From positions 1 to 64,000 of the forward strand of contig JAJIRX010000908.1 in assembly GCA_023853785.1 (NCBI GenBank): a stretch of DNA of 64,000 nucleotides, in the 5' to 3' direction. The notes beneath the pieces are model-generated. The model was given only the letters and a program-made list of their open reading frames with translations, made no database searches and had not been told where the DNA came from. Every line of letters begins with the position of its first letter. Position 1 is the stretch's first letter. The position numbers and the translations under genes are program-made. The DNA comes from Psilocybe azurescens (lineage: Eukaryota > Basidiomycota > Agaricomycetes > Agaricales > Agrocybaceae). Below, piece by piece: positions 47,100-59,200 of the stretch.

Positions 47100-48680
47100 A
47101 CACCAATTTTGATTGGATATGAGATTTATCTATAAGCTTAGAGCGTCTGTCTTGACTCCCCATTGCATGCAGAAGCCAGGGTTATTATTTCGCATTTTTA
47201 TCTGAAGCACATCCCTCAATATTCAACGTCAAAGGCCATTCACAGTCCACTTCAAGCTCCATTCCAACTTTCAATCTCCACTTGAACCATTTGATCAGTT
47301 ACATTCCCTATCAATGATTCAATCGTCTATCTATTTCGAACCTCAAGGCTATGCGCAGATTATTCTTGGACATCATTCCTATCCATCCTAGTACGTACAG
47401 CACGGCACAGCATTATATATCACCATCGTCATCAGCATTTGATCATCTACAACTATTTGGTCCTTAACTGGATTCCACATATGCAGCAAATCTTTGTCTC
47501 ACTCAGCAGTCTTGGTAATGGATGACTGAGCTGTGCCATGAATAGACTGGTTCTATTCATTAGCATGGTACTTGTTCGCTATTTTGGCTCCTTTTCTATT
47601 GTCTGACACTTTCATATGATTAATCCTTCCTTCCTTTTGTCATTCTTGCTTATTGTACTTACTCAGCTTCGCTTCTTTCTTACTCATCTCACTTCGCTTT
47701 TCATAATCCTGCTTATACTTCTTACTCATCCTATGTTACTTACTTACTCATCCTTCTATTTTTCACTCCTAAACTCCGTCAGCTTTCAATCTATTGTATG
47801 TAGTTGACAGATGGGACTACTGGGTGTCGTTCTACAGAATGATTAGTATAGTTTGGACGCTTGATCTCTTTTAAATATTTTTCTATGTTCTCTGGTATAT
47901 AAACCATGTATTAGTATCGCTTGGAATGCAAGGAAGTTACAAGCCCCAACTTTCTTCACAGCAAAGATTTCAAGTTATCAAGTACTCAATCCAGCACTCC
48001 AAGCACGCATTCAATCAATCTCTATCAATATTCAGCACGAAATTCAACAATCACTCCAGTTATTCAAGATGTTCTTCAGAGGCTAGACCAGCCTATCCAA
48101 CCACTCTCGCTCTCTCATCACAGAGAATTTTGTCCAGTTCATTTCGATCCTACCATCCTCCAGACCCTTCATTCTTCCTCTACATCAAGATCTTCAACTC
48201 CCCATCGCTTCTATTGCTCCAGAATATTTTATTCTGCAATCTTGGTCTTGTTGTAATCTTCATCCATCGCCCTAGTCATCCCTCATTCACTTCACCGCTC
48301 TGTTTGATTTTTTTTGGTTCAAGAATATCGCACAATTTTTCACCATCTATCACTCTAGGCCGCTCTAGTCATTATTCAATCACCAGACCTTACTTCTGGC
48401 TTTGCAGACACTGCAGACTTGCTTGAAGCGCACTAGGATCAAGACTACATTCTCACTCCTGCCCCGTATCAATCCCTACGATTTATCTAGTCATTTGGCC
48501 CTTCCACAGTCATCACACCTCATTCACACCGTTCTACCCTAATCAAGTCGGGTTGCTTCCTCCCAGTAAATACTCAAGGGCATTTTATATTCCCTCATCC
48601 ATTCCTCCTCCTTCATACGTCCCTGCCCTCCTCAGACCACATACATCTACACAACCTAGTGGCAAAGCCAGCTCTCACTT
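47100..48680. other. element 1 interior without recognised gene
   Basis: 1.6 kb of pyrimidine-rich plus-strand DNA. Open frames at 47616-47807 and 47921-48426 have biased composition but no domain. It may contain an untranslated leader or degraded exons of an element-encoded gene. Confidence 0.35.
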
Positions 48681-49560
48681 TAACTCAACAGGGAGAGAGT
48701 CGTCTTATCTAGTCTAGACCATTCCTCTCTGGTTTGTGTTTTGGTTTTCGATTTATATATCAAATCACACACTACGTAGTTCACTGCTGTGGCTGCTAGT
48801 GTCTGTCTGCAGTATTGTTGCATCCGTGGTGGCTGTTGTACATGGCCGTTGTGCGAGGGTCTGCACCCATTGCGGTGCTTGTCATCAGCCATGTTGTCTG
48901 TGCCCGTTGCAGTATGCGCCATCCATCAGGTTGTCCATACCCGTCATCCTTGTTGTTGCTGCAGCTGCTGTCTGGGTCATTGTCGGTGTCACAGCTGCCG
49001 TTGTTGTTGCCTTCATACCCATTGCCATTGTCCAGGTCGTTGTTGCCTTCATACCCATTGCCATCGTCTGGGTTGTTGTCACCTTCGTACCCATCACTGT
49101 CATCCTGGTTGTCTTCGTCCTCGCTGCAGCTGCAGCTGCCGTCCTTGTCACTGTTGCTGTTGCCCTCGTCTGCGTCCGTGTTCTCTCACTGTTGCTCTTG
49201 TCCTTGTCGGGGTTGTCCTTGGTCTTGGTCTCATCCTCATCTTTGTCTTTGTCTTTGTCCTCACTCCCCGCCTCATATTCCTCCTCATCGGGTCGCCATC
49301 GTCCACCACCCTCATGTCCTCATCCTCATTGCTGCTGCAGCTGTCCTCATCCTTGCTCTCACCCGCGCCCCCCATCTTTTGTCCTCACCTTTGTCCGCAT
49401 CTGCGTCCTTGTCGTCATTGGTGTGGCCATCGTGGGCATCCTCATCCTCCCTCGCGTTGGGGTTGGCTGTCAGCCTGGCTCCAACAGACAAGGCGGTGGT
49501 GGTGGAGAAAAGGGTGGGGCTAGAATCGACAACAGACCATCATGGCATCAACATGTCACG
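48680..49560 (-). other. element 1 acidic Asp/Asn/Gly/Tyr repeat region
   Basis: Read on the minus strand, successive open blocks give DDGNGYEGNNDLDNGNGYEG, EDEDAHDGHTNDDKDADADK and SEDKDKDKDEDE. These are strongly acidic and repetitive, like the minus-strand ORF of element 2 (YDGHDND units). The frame shifts several times. The plus-strand ORF at 48736-49659 is also open because the DNA is made of stop-free triplets. The shared composition in two diverged elements favours the minus strand as coding; not proven. Confidence 0.4.
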
Positions 49561-49654
49561 CTCATGTTGTTGTCCGGCTTGTGCCAAGCAATGCCAAGAA
49601 TTCTGCCACATTGGTATCTAGTTTGCAAGATATATGTTTCTACCCCCTGTAGTC

Positions 49655-50110
49655 TTTGATTTAACCCCCTTTTAATAACTACTGAATTAACCCTGAAATA
49701 TAACTACTGATCTAACCTGAATATAAAGTACTGAATTAACCCTGGTTTTATTGTACTGAATTAACCCTGGTATATAAAGTCCTGAAGTAACCCTGGTTTT
49801 GAACTACTGATCTAACTGGGATGTATCTACTGATTTAACCCTGCTTTTGTTGTACTGATCTAACCCTCATTATGTCTTGAACAAAGTACTGATCTAACCC
49901 CCATTATGTCTTAAACAAAGTACTGATCTAACCCCCATTATGTCTTAAACAAAGTACTGATCTAACCCCCATTATGCCTTACCAAAGTACTGATTTAACC
50001 CCCATTATACCTTACCAAAGTACTGATTTAACCCCCATTATGTCTTACCAAAGTACTGATTTAACCCCCATTATGCCTGGCCAAAGTACTGATCTAACCC
50101 TGCTTTTGCG
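49655..50110 (+). repeat. element 3 left array, 34-bp units
   Basis: About 14 units. The best preserved have period 34 bp and core TACTGATCTAACCCCCATTA. Units near the TIR are more diverged (29-33 bp). The array lies immediately inside the left TIR. Confidence 0.9.
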
Positions 50111-50201
50111 ATTTCCTAATTTGGATACTTATGATCAGTTGCATCCGCTGCTTATTGATCTTTGTGATCTTGACTCTCTACCACTATCTCTCATCCTCAC
50201 T

Positions 50202-53200
50202 ATGGGCAAAGACAAAAGAAACTAAAAGTGTCAGGTAAATGAGCTAGATATATGCATTTCTTATCTGATCATAACTGATAAATGATTCATAGCTCTCAAC
50301 ATCAGCCTCTGAAGGTGCAAGTCCTTTCAAGATCAGAGATAGTGTTAAGAGCTCCAAGAAGGTCAGATGTATATGCTAATTTCAATGTGTAATCTATCTA
50401 ACACATGTGTCTCAGAAAAATCAAATGCAGATCCCCGATCCAGATGACTACATGGAAGTTGATGATGAAGACAGTAATTCTGGCTTACAGTCAAATATCA
50501 GAAAACCTAATCCACCTGTTAAGGTGCTGTATTCAAATTTCCTCAACACTACATTCTGTTCTGATATCTATATGTAGCCCACTTATAAGCAATCTGGTCG
50601 TCCATCAAAAAGGGATCAGAAATCTAGAACTGATCCTATTCCTGATGACCAGAACATGGCAGCTTCTCAGTTCCTTCAGCCTGTTACAAAGTTGACAAAA
50701 AGGATACCAGCATGAATCAGTACACTCCACGGACTGCTCAGGCAGTCCAGTTTAGTATGCAAACATCCATATGGCAGATCAAAGTTGATGAAGAACCACC
50801 TCGTCACTGGCCATGTCATGGAGCTACAAATTCTTCAGAGATGAGACCTCTCAATGCTGTTATCCAAAGGAAGAAAAATAGATGGAAATGTCTTGGGAAA
50901 ACTGAAACAGCTCAAATATACAGGCTATTCCAAGATTAGGTAATGTATTCAGTTCTAAATTCTGAGATTGCTTATTGTTAGAAATCACTGATCAAGTGAC
51001 CTTGGAAAAGAAATGACTGGGAGTGGAATTGAACCGATGACCTCCAGCTATATATGCCGGTGCTCTACCACTGAGCTACACAGTCAGTGATAGATAGGGA
51101 GTTCAATATCCAACACGCCCCCCTGAAGTCACTATCTAATCTGAAGCTAAGAAGCCCAGACCCTAAGAAGGTTCCAAGTCTTGAGTCAACCGGGTTAGAG
51201 AAGACTCAAGCCAACGGCAGTTGCTGCTACCATGTTAGAAATCACTGATCAGCGTGGTTTTACGCTATCTCAGCGGAACACGTTCCCTTCATCTTCACTA
51301 TGGGGTGCTTCCTCCAACGCTTCACTTTGTGGGTATTCTGATGCAGATTGGGCTGGGAATAAGGTCACTCGCGCTTCAATGTCTGGCTTCCTGTGGACCT
51401 TGGCTGGTGGACCCATCAGCTGGTCATCGAAAACTCAGACTTGTATTGCGACGAGCTCAACCAAGTCAGAATATGTAGCTCTCACCTGTGCCCTACAAGA
51501 AGGTCTCTGGCTCCGTGCATCTCTAGCCTATCTTCAACTTCCTTGCCCTGCTCCCCTCATCATCGCAACCGACAACGAAGGTGCTCATTCCTTGTCAGAA
51601 AACGACTCATCCCACAGCAAGGCGAAACATATTGACATCCGCTATCACTTCATTCGCTCTCACATTGAATCTCAAACATTTCAGATTGTTCATACTTCTG
51701 GAATAACCAATCCTGCCGACATTCTCACTAAACCACTTCATCGCTTGAAGTTCCTCGAGGCTGTAGAACGGTTAGGCTTTGCAATCCGTTGAGGGGGTGT
51801 GTTGAAGGTCAGCTTGTCCATCAGCTTAGTCATATTCGTCACTCCCATTCTCGTCACTGTCTTTCCTCTTTTGTTCATGCTTTAATTATTTCTTTCACTT
51901 CTCATCACCACCCTCCTCCATTCGTACTCGCCAATCCTTCATTAGTTCAACGTATCGCTTCTCCTTCTAATGTAGCTCGTCCTACGCATCACATTCGTCC
52001 TCACTTATAGTCGCTCTTTTCACTCTCCGTACCTCAGCTGTTTTCTTCTTCTGCTGAGGTACTTATGATTTCATTCTGCCTTACCCATATGCTTACATTT
52101 GCTCTGAATAGTGTCTGACCTCTTCGTTAAGGTAGACAAATAAACTTAGCTGTTTTCTTCTTCTGCTGAGTGTCTGACCTCTTCATTAAGTTCTCAACAG
52201 GTTATGGGCCCTGAAGGTGATCTTTGAACACAATCCCACGTGCCTCTGTCAGGAGTTATACATCTCAGCCAGCTCATACCTCATACCTCGTCCAGTACCT
52301 TGTACCCCGTCCAACATTGGCAACCCTTGCCACCAACTCTGTTCATGATTCCTAATCACATACTCTTAATTGTCATGTCGACGATTAAGCTCAAACATGT
52401 CCCGCTACTCGAGAATGCTGCATCTTACCCAGGATGGAAGCAACATATCACCCAGGTCTTGAAGGATGAAGGCTATTGGGGTCATATTGAGGGGACTGCC
52501 AACGCATGGGATCTGTATCCCATTTCTGCGAACCGAAAGCTCCAACCGCCGTCTCAAACCCTGAATATGTTGCGAACTTTCACAAGTGGTGGCAGGAAGA
52601 TTCCAAGGCATGAGGGATCATGCTCCGACAAGTATCGCGAACTCGTTTTTGATAATTTGCAGGTGGCAGACGGCGTCTCATCCCGAACTCTGTGGCAACA
52701 TATCTCGGCTAAATATGCATGTATCGACATTAATGCACAGTTCGAGATCAAAGAACACCTATCGATACTGAAACTCAAAGATCACAAGGACTTCGATAAC
52801 TACATCGCCGAAGTTTTGTACAGGTCGCGAACGTCTCCTGGCAATGTCTGTTCATTATCCTGAATCCGACGTTGTCCACCATATCTTACGTGGTCTCCCT
52901 TCCTCCCAGTCCTGGACGAATTTCAAACAGCTGATGGTACAGCTCTACCAGGATCATATGGACAGGGAGAAAGTGGCGCTCGATGAAGGAAAAGACGTTG
53001 CAGCTCCTGACACACTTCTTGACCGCATCGTATCTTGTCTTCTGATCGAATGTCAGCGCATCGAAGCTGAGTCTCCCTCCAAATGGAATGGTCCCGGTTC
53101 TGAGTATTCCAACCTGGCCAAAGACACAGACAATCGCCCAATCGCCAAACATCCCAACAATCCTAACAGTGTACGCTGCACAAATTGCAGAGGTCAGTCG

Positions 53201-56200
53201 CACGATCATGACCATTGTTTTAATTCTGGTGGAGGGATGGCGGGCCAGGGACCTAGGGACAAGGCCACCGCTGCTGCTACCACTAAGAACAATGGGAAGG
53301 AGATGGCCTCCATAGCTGCTGTGGACTTTCTGGACGATGGAGAAATCTCATGCGCGATGATTGAGTCCGTCGGTGACGATTTATCTGCACTTGCTCTCAC
53401 ATCAATTCTGGCGAACACCACACTCCTTGACTCTGGCGCGACCTTGCATCTTATCAAATCGCGTGAAATGTTTCGTTCATACAGTGAGGCCGATGCTAGA
53501 AATGTGACAACTGCAAATCTAGGAACCTTGCGAACTCAAGGAGGTGGAACGTGCTATGTCAACGTGTCCTATGAGGGCAGAACTATCCAACTTAAGTTGA
53601 ACAATTGTCTTCATGCTCCAGGTGCTGCAGTCAACCTATTATCAGTTGGGTGTCTCAATAGCGCTGGGATCGGTTGCAACTTTCTTCCGAACGAAGGCGT
53701 CCGTCTGTCCAAAAACGGCATCATATTTGCATCTGGACAAATGATTAATCGCTTGTTCAGCCTCAACGCTGACTTCATCCCTTGCCCTCCTTCAGATGAA
53801 CGTGTCATGTTTGCCAAAGTCCCAGAATCTATGTATCTTCATCACCTTCGTTTGGGTCATCCGGGCGAGAATGCAACTCGAACATTAGTAAAATCGATCC
53901 TGAAGTCTCAAATCAAAGATCTCGAGCCCATTAAGTGCGAAAGCCGTGTATCATCGCCAAGCATGTCGCGAACTCCACATCCACCCAAATCTGTCGGTCA
54001 GCATACCTTCTCGCTCGAACTTCTTGTTAGTGACACCTGCGGGCCTTTCCCTGTGGAAACTCCGCACAGGAAAAGGTACTTCGTCGCTTTTTGATGTGCA
54101 GATATGAAGGTCAATAATCTTCAGCTTGTTGCCAACAAAGTCCCCAACACAATGCTCGAGGCATTCATCATCGTCAAAGAGCGTTGGGAGACGAGGACTG
54201 GTTTCAAGGTCAAACGTTTCAGATGCGATGGCGGTACTGAGTGGAAGGGTGCCTTCACTCAATACCTCAACGATCACGGTATCGAAATGGAAGTGACGCC
54301 ACGATGTGAACACTGGATGAACAGTGAGATTGAGCAATTCATGCGAACAGTGCAAGGCCGCATTCTTGCTATGCTGACGATGGCTCAACTGCCCATGATT
54401 TACTGGGGCAAGGCTGCCCTAACCACTGCTTACCTTCTCAACGTCACTACCCTCAACGCCGACGGTGTTACTCCCTTCGAAGTCATGTATGGTCGCTCGC
54501 CAAATCTCTCCCATCTGCATATCTGGGGTTCGAGATGCTTTGCACATGTTCCAGAAGAATAGCAAACAAAGTTAGGTGCAAAATCCGTTGAATGCCTCTT
54601 CATGGGCTACCCACCAGGTGGTCGTGGATATCATCTTCGGGACATTACGTCCCTACATTTCTTCAATTCCTCTAATGTTATTTTTGACGAGAACATTTCA
54701 TACAAAGCTCTTCATTCCCCTCCTGTTAACTCTATAGATTATTCTTTGCTTCCGTTCTTGCCGCCCTTTGACTCTTTTCCTACCGTACCTTGTATCTCAT
54801 CTTGCAATGACTCTGCTCCTTCTATTCCGTGTGTAACTCAATCTTTTACTTCCACTCCTTCTGTCATTGAACCTTCTTCTTCAAATGTGACTGAACTTTC
54901 TCCTTCAATTGCTCCCACTGCTTCTTGTCAAATAGATTCTTCTTTTGCTCCCTCTCTTCCTTTTTGTGACTGAGGGCGACCTAGATGCGCCTGAACTTAT
55001 TTCTGACATTAACTCCCCTTCTTCTCCACCTATCCCTATTTTAGTAGAGCCTGTGACTCCTGTTGGCGATTCCGTTTCCCATACTACCCTCCCACCTGCC
55101 CCTGCACCTACTTGTACTCTTCAACCTCGTTCTTCTTCTAGGGAATGTCGCCCCCACCGAATGTGGCACCTTTCACTCTCGTTTGGTTGAAGCATCCGTC
55201 CAGCATCGAGAAAAACTGCGTGCCAATCGAGAGACTCGGGAATTAGATGCTACTTTGGACGATGCACCTTCTCCCGCCCCGATTGACACTGCCTCCAACT
55301 TGGACCACCTTGTTGACGACAATCCTTTCGTAGCATGTGCAGCACAGGTGCACTTGACAATCGTTTGCCCACCGACTTCCCTGCTTCACACATGACCGTC
55401 TCTCTCGACGTGGAGGACTACCTGTCTTGTGATAACGACGGATTGTGGGAATCGACTCTGCTGTCTGTCCGTACTGACATTCATCGTTCTCCTTCGTCAC
55501 CAGGCTACGATATGTCCATCCCACCTGCAACTTATGCTGAGGCTATGGCGTGTCCGGGTGCTGCGGAGTGGAAGAAGGTCGTGATGAAGGAATTAGAGAT
55601 GTTGAAAAGCATGGGGGTCTACGTTGATGATCTCTTACCAGATGGGATGAGGGCTATTGGTTGTCGGTGGGTGCTGGAGTTCAAGCTGCTGGAGATAGGT
55701 GGTCCTCCGATTTACAAAGCTCGGTTGGTGGCACAAGGCTTCTCTCAAGTCCCTTTCATCGACTACAATGCCACTTTTGCCCCCGTCGCCAAATCGGTCA
55801 GCATTCGTTTCATTGCTGTCTACGCTACAATTCAATCATGGTATCTCGAGTGCTTTGACGCCACCCATGCCTTTCTCTGGGGTGACCTGGCAGAGACTAT
55901 CTACATGCGATGTCTGCAAGGGTACTCTTCTCTGATCAAGGGGGTGTGGAGATTGCTCAAATCTCTGTACGGTCTGAAGCAGGCAAGCTGTGTTTGGTAC
56001 AAACTCCTGCGTTCTGTCTTGGAGAAGCTTGGATTCACTCAGTCTGAGTTCGACCATGCTGTTTTTATATTCAAGCGTTGGTGGGGAGGGGTGAATGTTC
56101 ATTGTTTATTGGGGATGCATGTTGATGATGGGTTGGGGGATCAAACTCATCCAAATTTCTTCAGCTTCATCAAGGAGGAAATTGGTAAAGCGTTTGGAAT

Positions 56201-59200
56201 CAAGGATCTGGGACCTGTGAAGGAGTTTCTAGGGGTGCAGTTTGAGAGGGATTTGGGAACGCGTGAGCTTTGGATTCATCAGGAGCCATACATTGACACT
56301 TTACTCAAGGAATACAGTCTGACTAACTGTAACCCTGTATCCACTCCTATCGACGTCGCTCATCCTTTCGGTCGTGAAACCGATGCTCTTCCCATCATCC
56401 CTAACTTGGTTTCTGCCTTTCAACGCCTGATCGGGTCTCTACTATTCATTCAACGCCATTCTCGTCCTGATATTTCAGTCACCGTGCTCCTCCTTTCGCA
56501 ACATTGCTCTAAACCTTCTCCTCATCATTTTGCTGCTACCATGTTAGAAATCACTGATCAAGTGTGTACTTTACCTCCACCCATATACTCCATGTGGAGT
56601 CCACCAACTCCATACAGAAGTGGTGGACTCCACATGGACTCCATCTGGAACATATCCAAGTGTTCAGAAAGTTATCTTTGATAGGTGGAGTTCAGGTGGA
56701 CTCCAGATGGACTCCAGATGGACTTCAAGCAATTCCACTTGAATCCAACTGGAGGCCAGGTGGAGGCCAGGTGGAGTCCAGGTGGAGTCCAGGTGGAGTT
56801 CAATTAGAATCCACCTGGACTCCATACCTGGATAACAATATTCCAGCTTAGGCCATCAGAGAGCAGACTTATTGAATTTCACAAAGTCCAGCTATAGCCA
56901 GATTTTAATTGGAATGTATTTTCTTAGAGTAAATTCATGTAAGAATGTATATATAATATATTAAAAACTATATACTACATTATTATCTACAATATTATCT
57001 ACTAGCGAAGTTCATCACCACTGAAACATAAAAAAGAAATATATAAAAATATATAAAACAAAAGAAATAAAAGAAAAACATACAAAACAGACAAAAAAGG
57101 AGGCGAGAGGGTACATAGTTGGTTCAAATAAATATAGAAGCATATGAACATGAAAAAAAAAAGAGAAAACGAGATAAAAAAGAAAAAAGAAGAAAAAGGG
57201 GGCGAGAGGATGGCCGTGTCGCTCGTAGCCCCGCCGTACGCATTGTCGTCGTTGTGGTGGCCGTCGTACACGCTGTGGTAGCCTTCGTACACGTCGTGGT
57301 GGCCTTCGTACGCGTCCGGCGTGTCCGTACGTTGTGCTGTCGTGTCCGCTGCGTCTGTCATACGCGTTGTCGTCGTCGTTGTAGCTGTCGTACACGTTGT
57401 CGTCGTCGTCGTACACGTCGCTGTCGTCGTCGTGGCTGTCGTACGCGTCGTGGCTGTCGTCGTCGTGGCTGTCGTACACGTCGTCGTCGTCGTCGTACAC
57501 GTCGTCGTCGTTGTCGTGGCCGTCGTACGCGTCGTCGTCGTCGTCGTACACGTCGTTGTCGTTGTCGTGGCCGTCGTACGCGTCGTCGTCGTCGTGGCCG
57601 TCGTATGCGTCGTGGTCGTCGTTGTCGTGGTCGTGGTCGTCGTGGCCGTTGTCGTCGTTGTCGCGGCCGTTGTACGCGTCGTCGTCATGGTCTGCGTACG
57701 CGTTGGTGTCGTCGTCCGTACGCGTCCTGCGTGCCGTCGTACCCATCGTTGTACGTACCGTACGTACCCGTCGTTGTCGTTGTCGTCGGCCTACACGAAA
57801 AAGAGAGGGGGAGCGGTTAATGGCGGCGGCATGCGGAATTCGCGACTTACCTGGGGTCGCGACCTTGTTCCTCGTTCGCATCGCATCGCCTCGTTCCCCC
57901 TCGTTCCGCATTCGCATCGCCTCGTTCTCGTTCTCCACCCGCCTCGTTCCGTCTCGTTCCGTACTCACCTCCCTTCGTTCGCGGGTGTCCGTCTGTTCTT
58001 CGTCGGTCTCGGTTCGTTGCGATGCGATGCGTGTCGGGTCGGGTTGGCATGGGCCTGGCTCCGACCGACGACGGCGAGGTGGGGGCACGCACGACGGCGG
58101 CAGCGGGGTGGTGGTGGTCGGAGGAAGAGGTGGGGTGGTGGAAATAATAAACGGACCGACGTGGCATCAATAAGTCACATACGTGACGTTATTTGTCACT
58201 TGCCGAGAAATGCCGAGTAAATAGCCCTATTGGTATGTAGGCCATCAAAATTTAATGAATTACAAAGGCTCTATAGCTTAGTTGGTTTAACGTCAGTGTG
58301 CGGCATTCTCGGATGCCCGAGTTCAATTCCTATTGGTGCTTTTTTTTTTACATTATAATAAAATATAAATAAAATATAAATAAAATCTGGGGATCATCCT
58401 CCACCTGGAGTCCATTAGAAATTGACCCTGAAATAGTGTATTAATGCTGATATACATGCTTCTTGAGTCAAATCCATATGGAATCCATATGGAGGATGTG
58501 AGACTCAGATGAAGTTCCACATGGAGTCCACATGGAATTCCACATCCTCCACATTGGCCCACATGGAGGATGAGCAGATTCCAGCTGGACTCCAGGTGGA
58601 GCTCTCCACCTCTAAATGGCTGGTACACCTGCCAAAAAAAGTCACCAAACTCCATGTGGACTCCACCAACTCCGGCATGGAGTTGGTGGACTCCACCTGG
58701 AATATATGGGTGAGGGTAAAGACCTCGATCAAGTGACCTTGGAAAGAAATGACTGGGAGTGGAATTGAACCGATGACCTCCAGCTATATATGCCGGTGCT
58801 CTACCACTGAGCTACACAGTCAGTGATAGATAGGAGTTCAATATCCAACACTTATACTAATTGCTTGTCTGATTTTAATAGGAGAAAAATTACTCACCTC
58901 AAGAGTATAAGATCTCCAGTGGTCTTGTTTCAATGCAATTCTTTGGTCATCCTTGTGATCGACCCAAAGATATATGTGCCTGTTCATTTATTCTTAATTG
59001 GGCAACTGAAAATTGTAAGGTACCTTCAAAGTATAAAGAAGTGTCCTGGCCTATCTTTTGTGTTGAATATCAATGTCTTGGTGCATGAAATGCTGAGGCT
59101 CAAGAGTCAGAAGAAAACACAAGTGACTCAGAAGAAGATAACAGTGAAGATATTGACAAGGGATGAGGATGATGAGGAAAGTGGAGATGAAACTAGAGGA

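Larger units (their letters stand above)
51252..56529 (+). mobile_element. copia retrotransposon, circularly permuted, one LTR
   Basis: The order is RNase H, LTR, gag, protease, integrase, reverse transcriptase, all on the plus strand. The 3' end of the polyprotein therefore stands upstream of the only LTR. The break falls between reverse transcriptase (ends SPHHFAA) and RNase H (starts VVLRYLSGT), and hardly any codons are missing. A perfect 31-bp direct repeat (51221-51251, 56530-56560), which is TRIM sequence, borders it. Total 5.3 kb, one full element length. Confidence 0.85.
56565..58726 (+). mobile_element. element 2: relative of element 1, complete, 2.16 kb
   Basis: Inserted in the TRIM 5' LTR with the 9-bp duplication GATCAAGTG (56556-56564, 58727-58735). 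Left end TGTACTTTACCTCCACCCAT; right end GGGTAAAGACCTC. Same plan as element 1: subterminal palindromes (here GGACTCCA/TGGAGTCC instead of GGAATCCA/TGGATTCC), A-rich stretch, shared block around 57205-57260, triplet-rich acidic ORF (minus), block with GTGGCATCAATAAGTCAC, tRNA-like unit with T10, and subterminal palindromes again. No transposase seen. Confidence 0.88.
50976..58850 (-). mobile_element. TRIM: miniature LTR retrotransposon, minus strand
   Basis: 5-bp duplication CTTAT (50971-50975, 58851-58855). Two nearly identical LTRs of about 140 bp (50976-51115; 56542-56564 continued at 58736-58850) begin TGTTGGATATTGAAC and end TTCTAACA on the minus strand. Between them are only about 118 bp: a primer-binding-like TGGTAGCAGCAACTGCC next to the 5' LTR (plus 51217-51233) and a polypurine tract AGGGGGGCG next to the 3' LTR (plus 51116-51124). 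No protein. Original length about 0.4 kb. It sits in an intron of the element 3 gene and was later split by copia and element 2. Confidence 0.88.

Noticed and set aside
47616..48426. Genes in the left interior of element 1
   Set aside because: The ORFs are short, pyrimidine-biased and have no domain or splice support.
48736..49659. 307-codon plus-strand ORF with hydrophobic Val/Ala/Leu runs, looking like a membrane protein
   Set aside because: Same triplet-repeat effect; the minus reading gives the acidic repeat shared with element 2.
49655..50110. CRISPR-like regular repeats
   Set aside because: Units are contiguous 34-bp tandem repeats without unique spacers, in a eukaryotic transposon.
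51015..51085. A functional tRNA-Tyr gene
   Set aside because: The anticodon position reads ATA, but the T-stem has two mismatches and the acceptor one, and both copies lie in LTRs; kept only as tRNA-like.
51221..51251. The 31-bp repeat as a normal target duplication of copia
   Set aside because: Copia integrase makes 5-bp duplications at LTR termini; here the edges fall inside pol.
57119..58220. Overlapping plus-strand ORFs of 233-299 codons in element 2
   Set aside because: The triplet-repeat DNA has no stops in several frames; composition is Val/Arg monotone and not shared with element 1.
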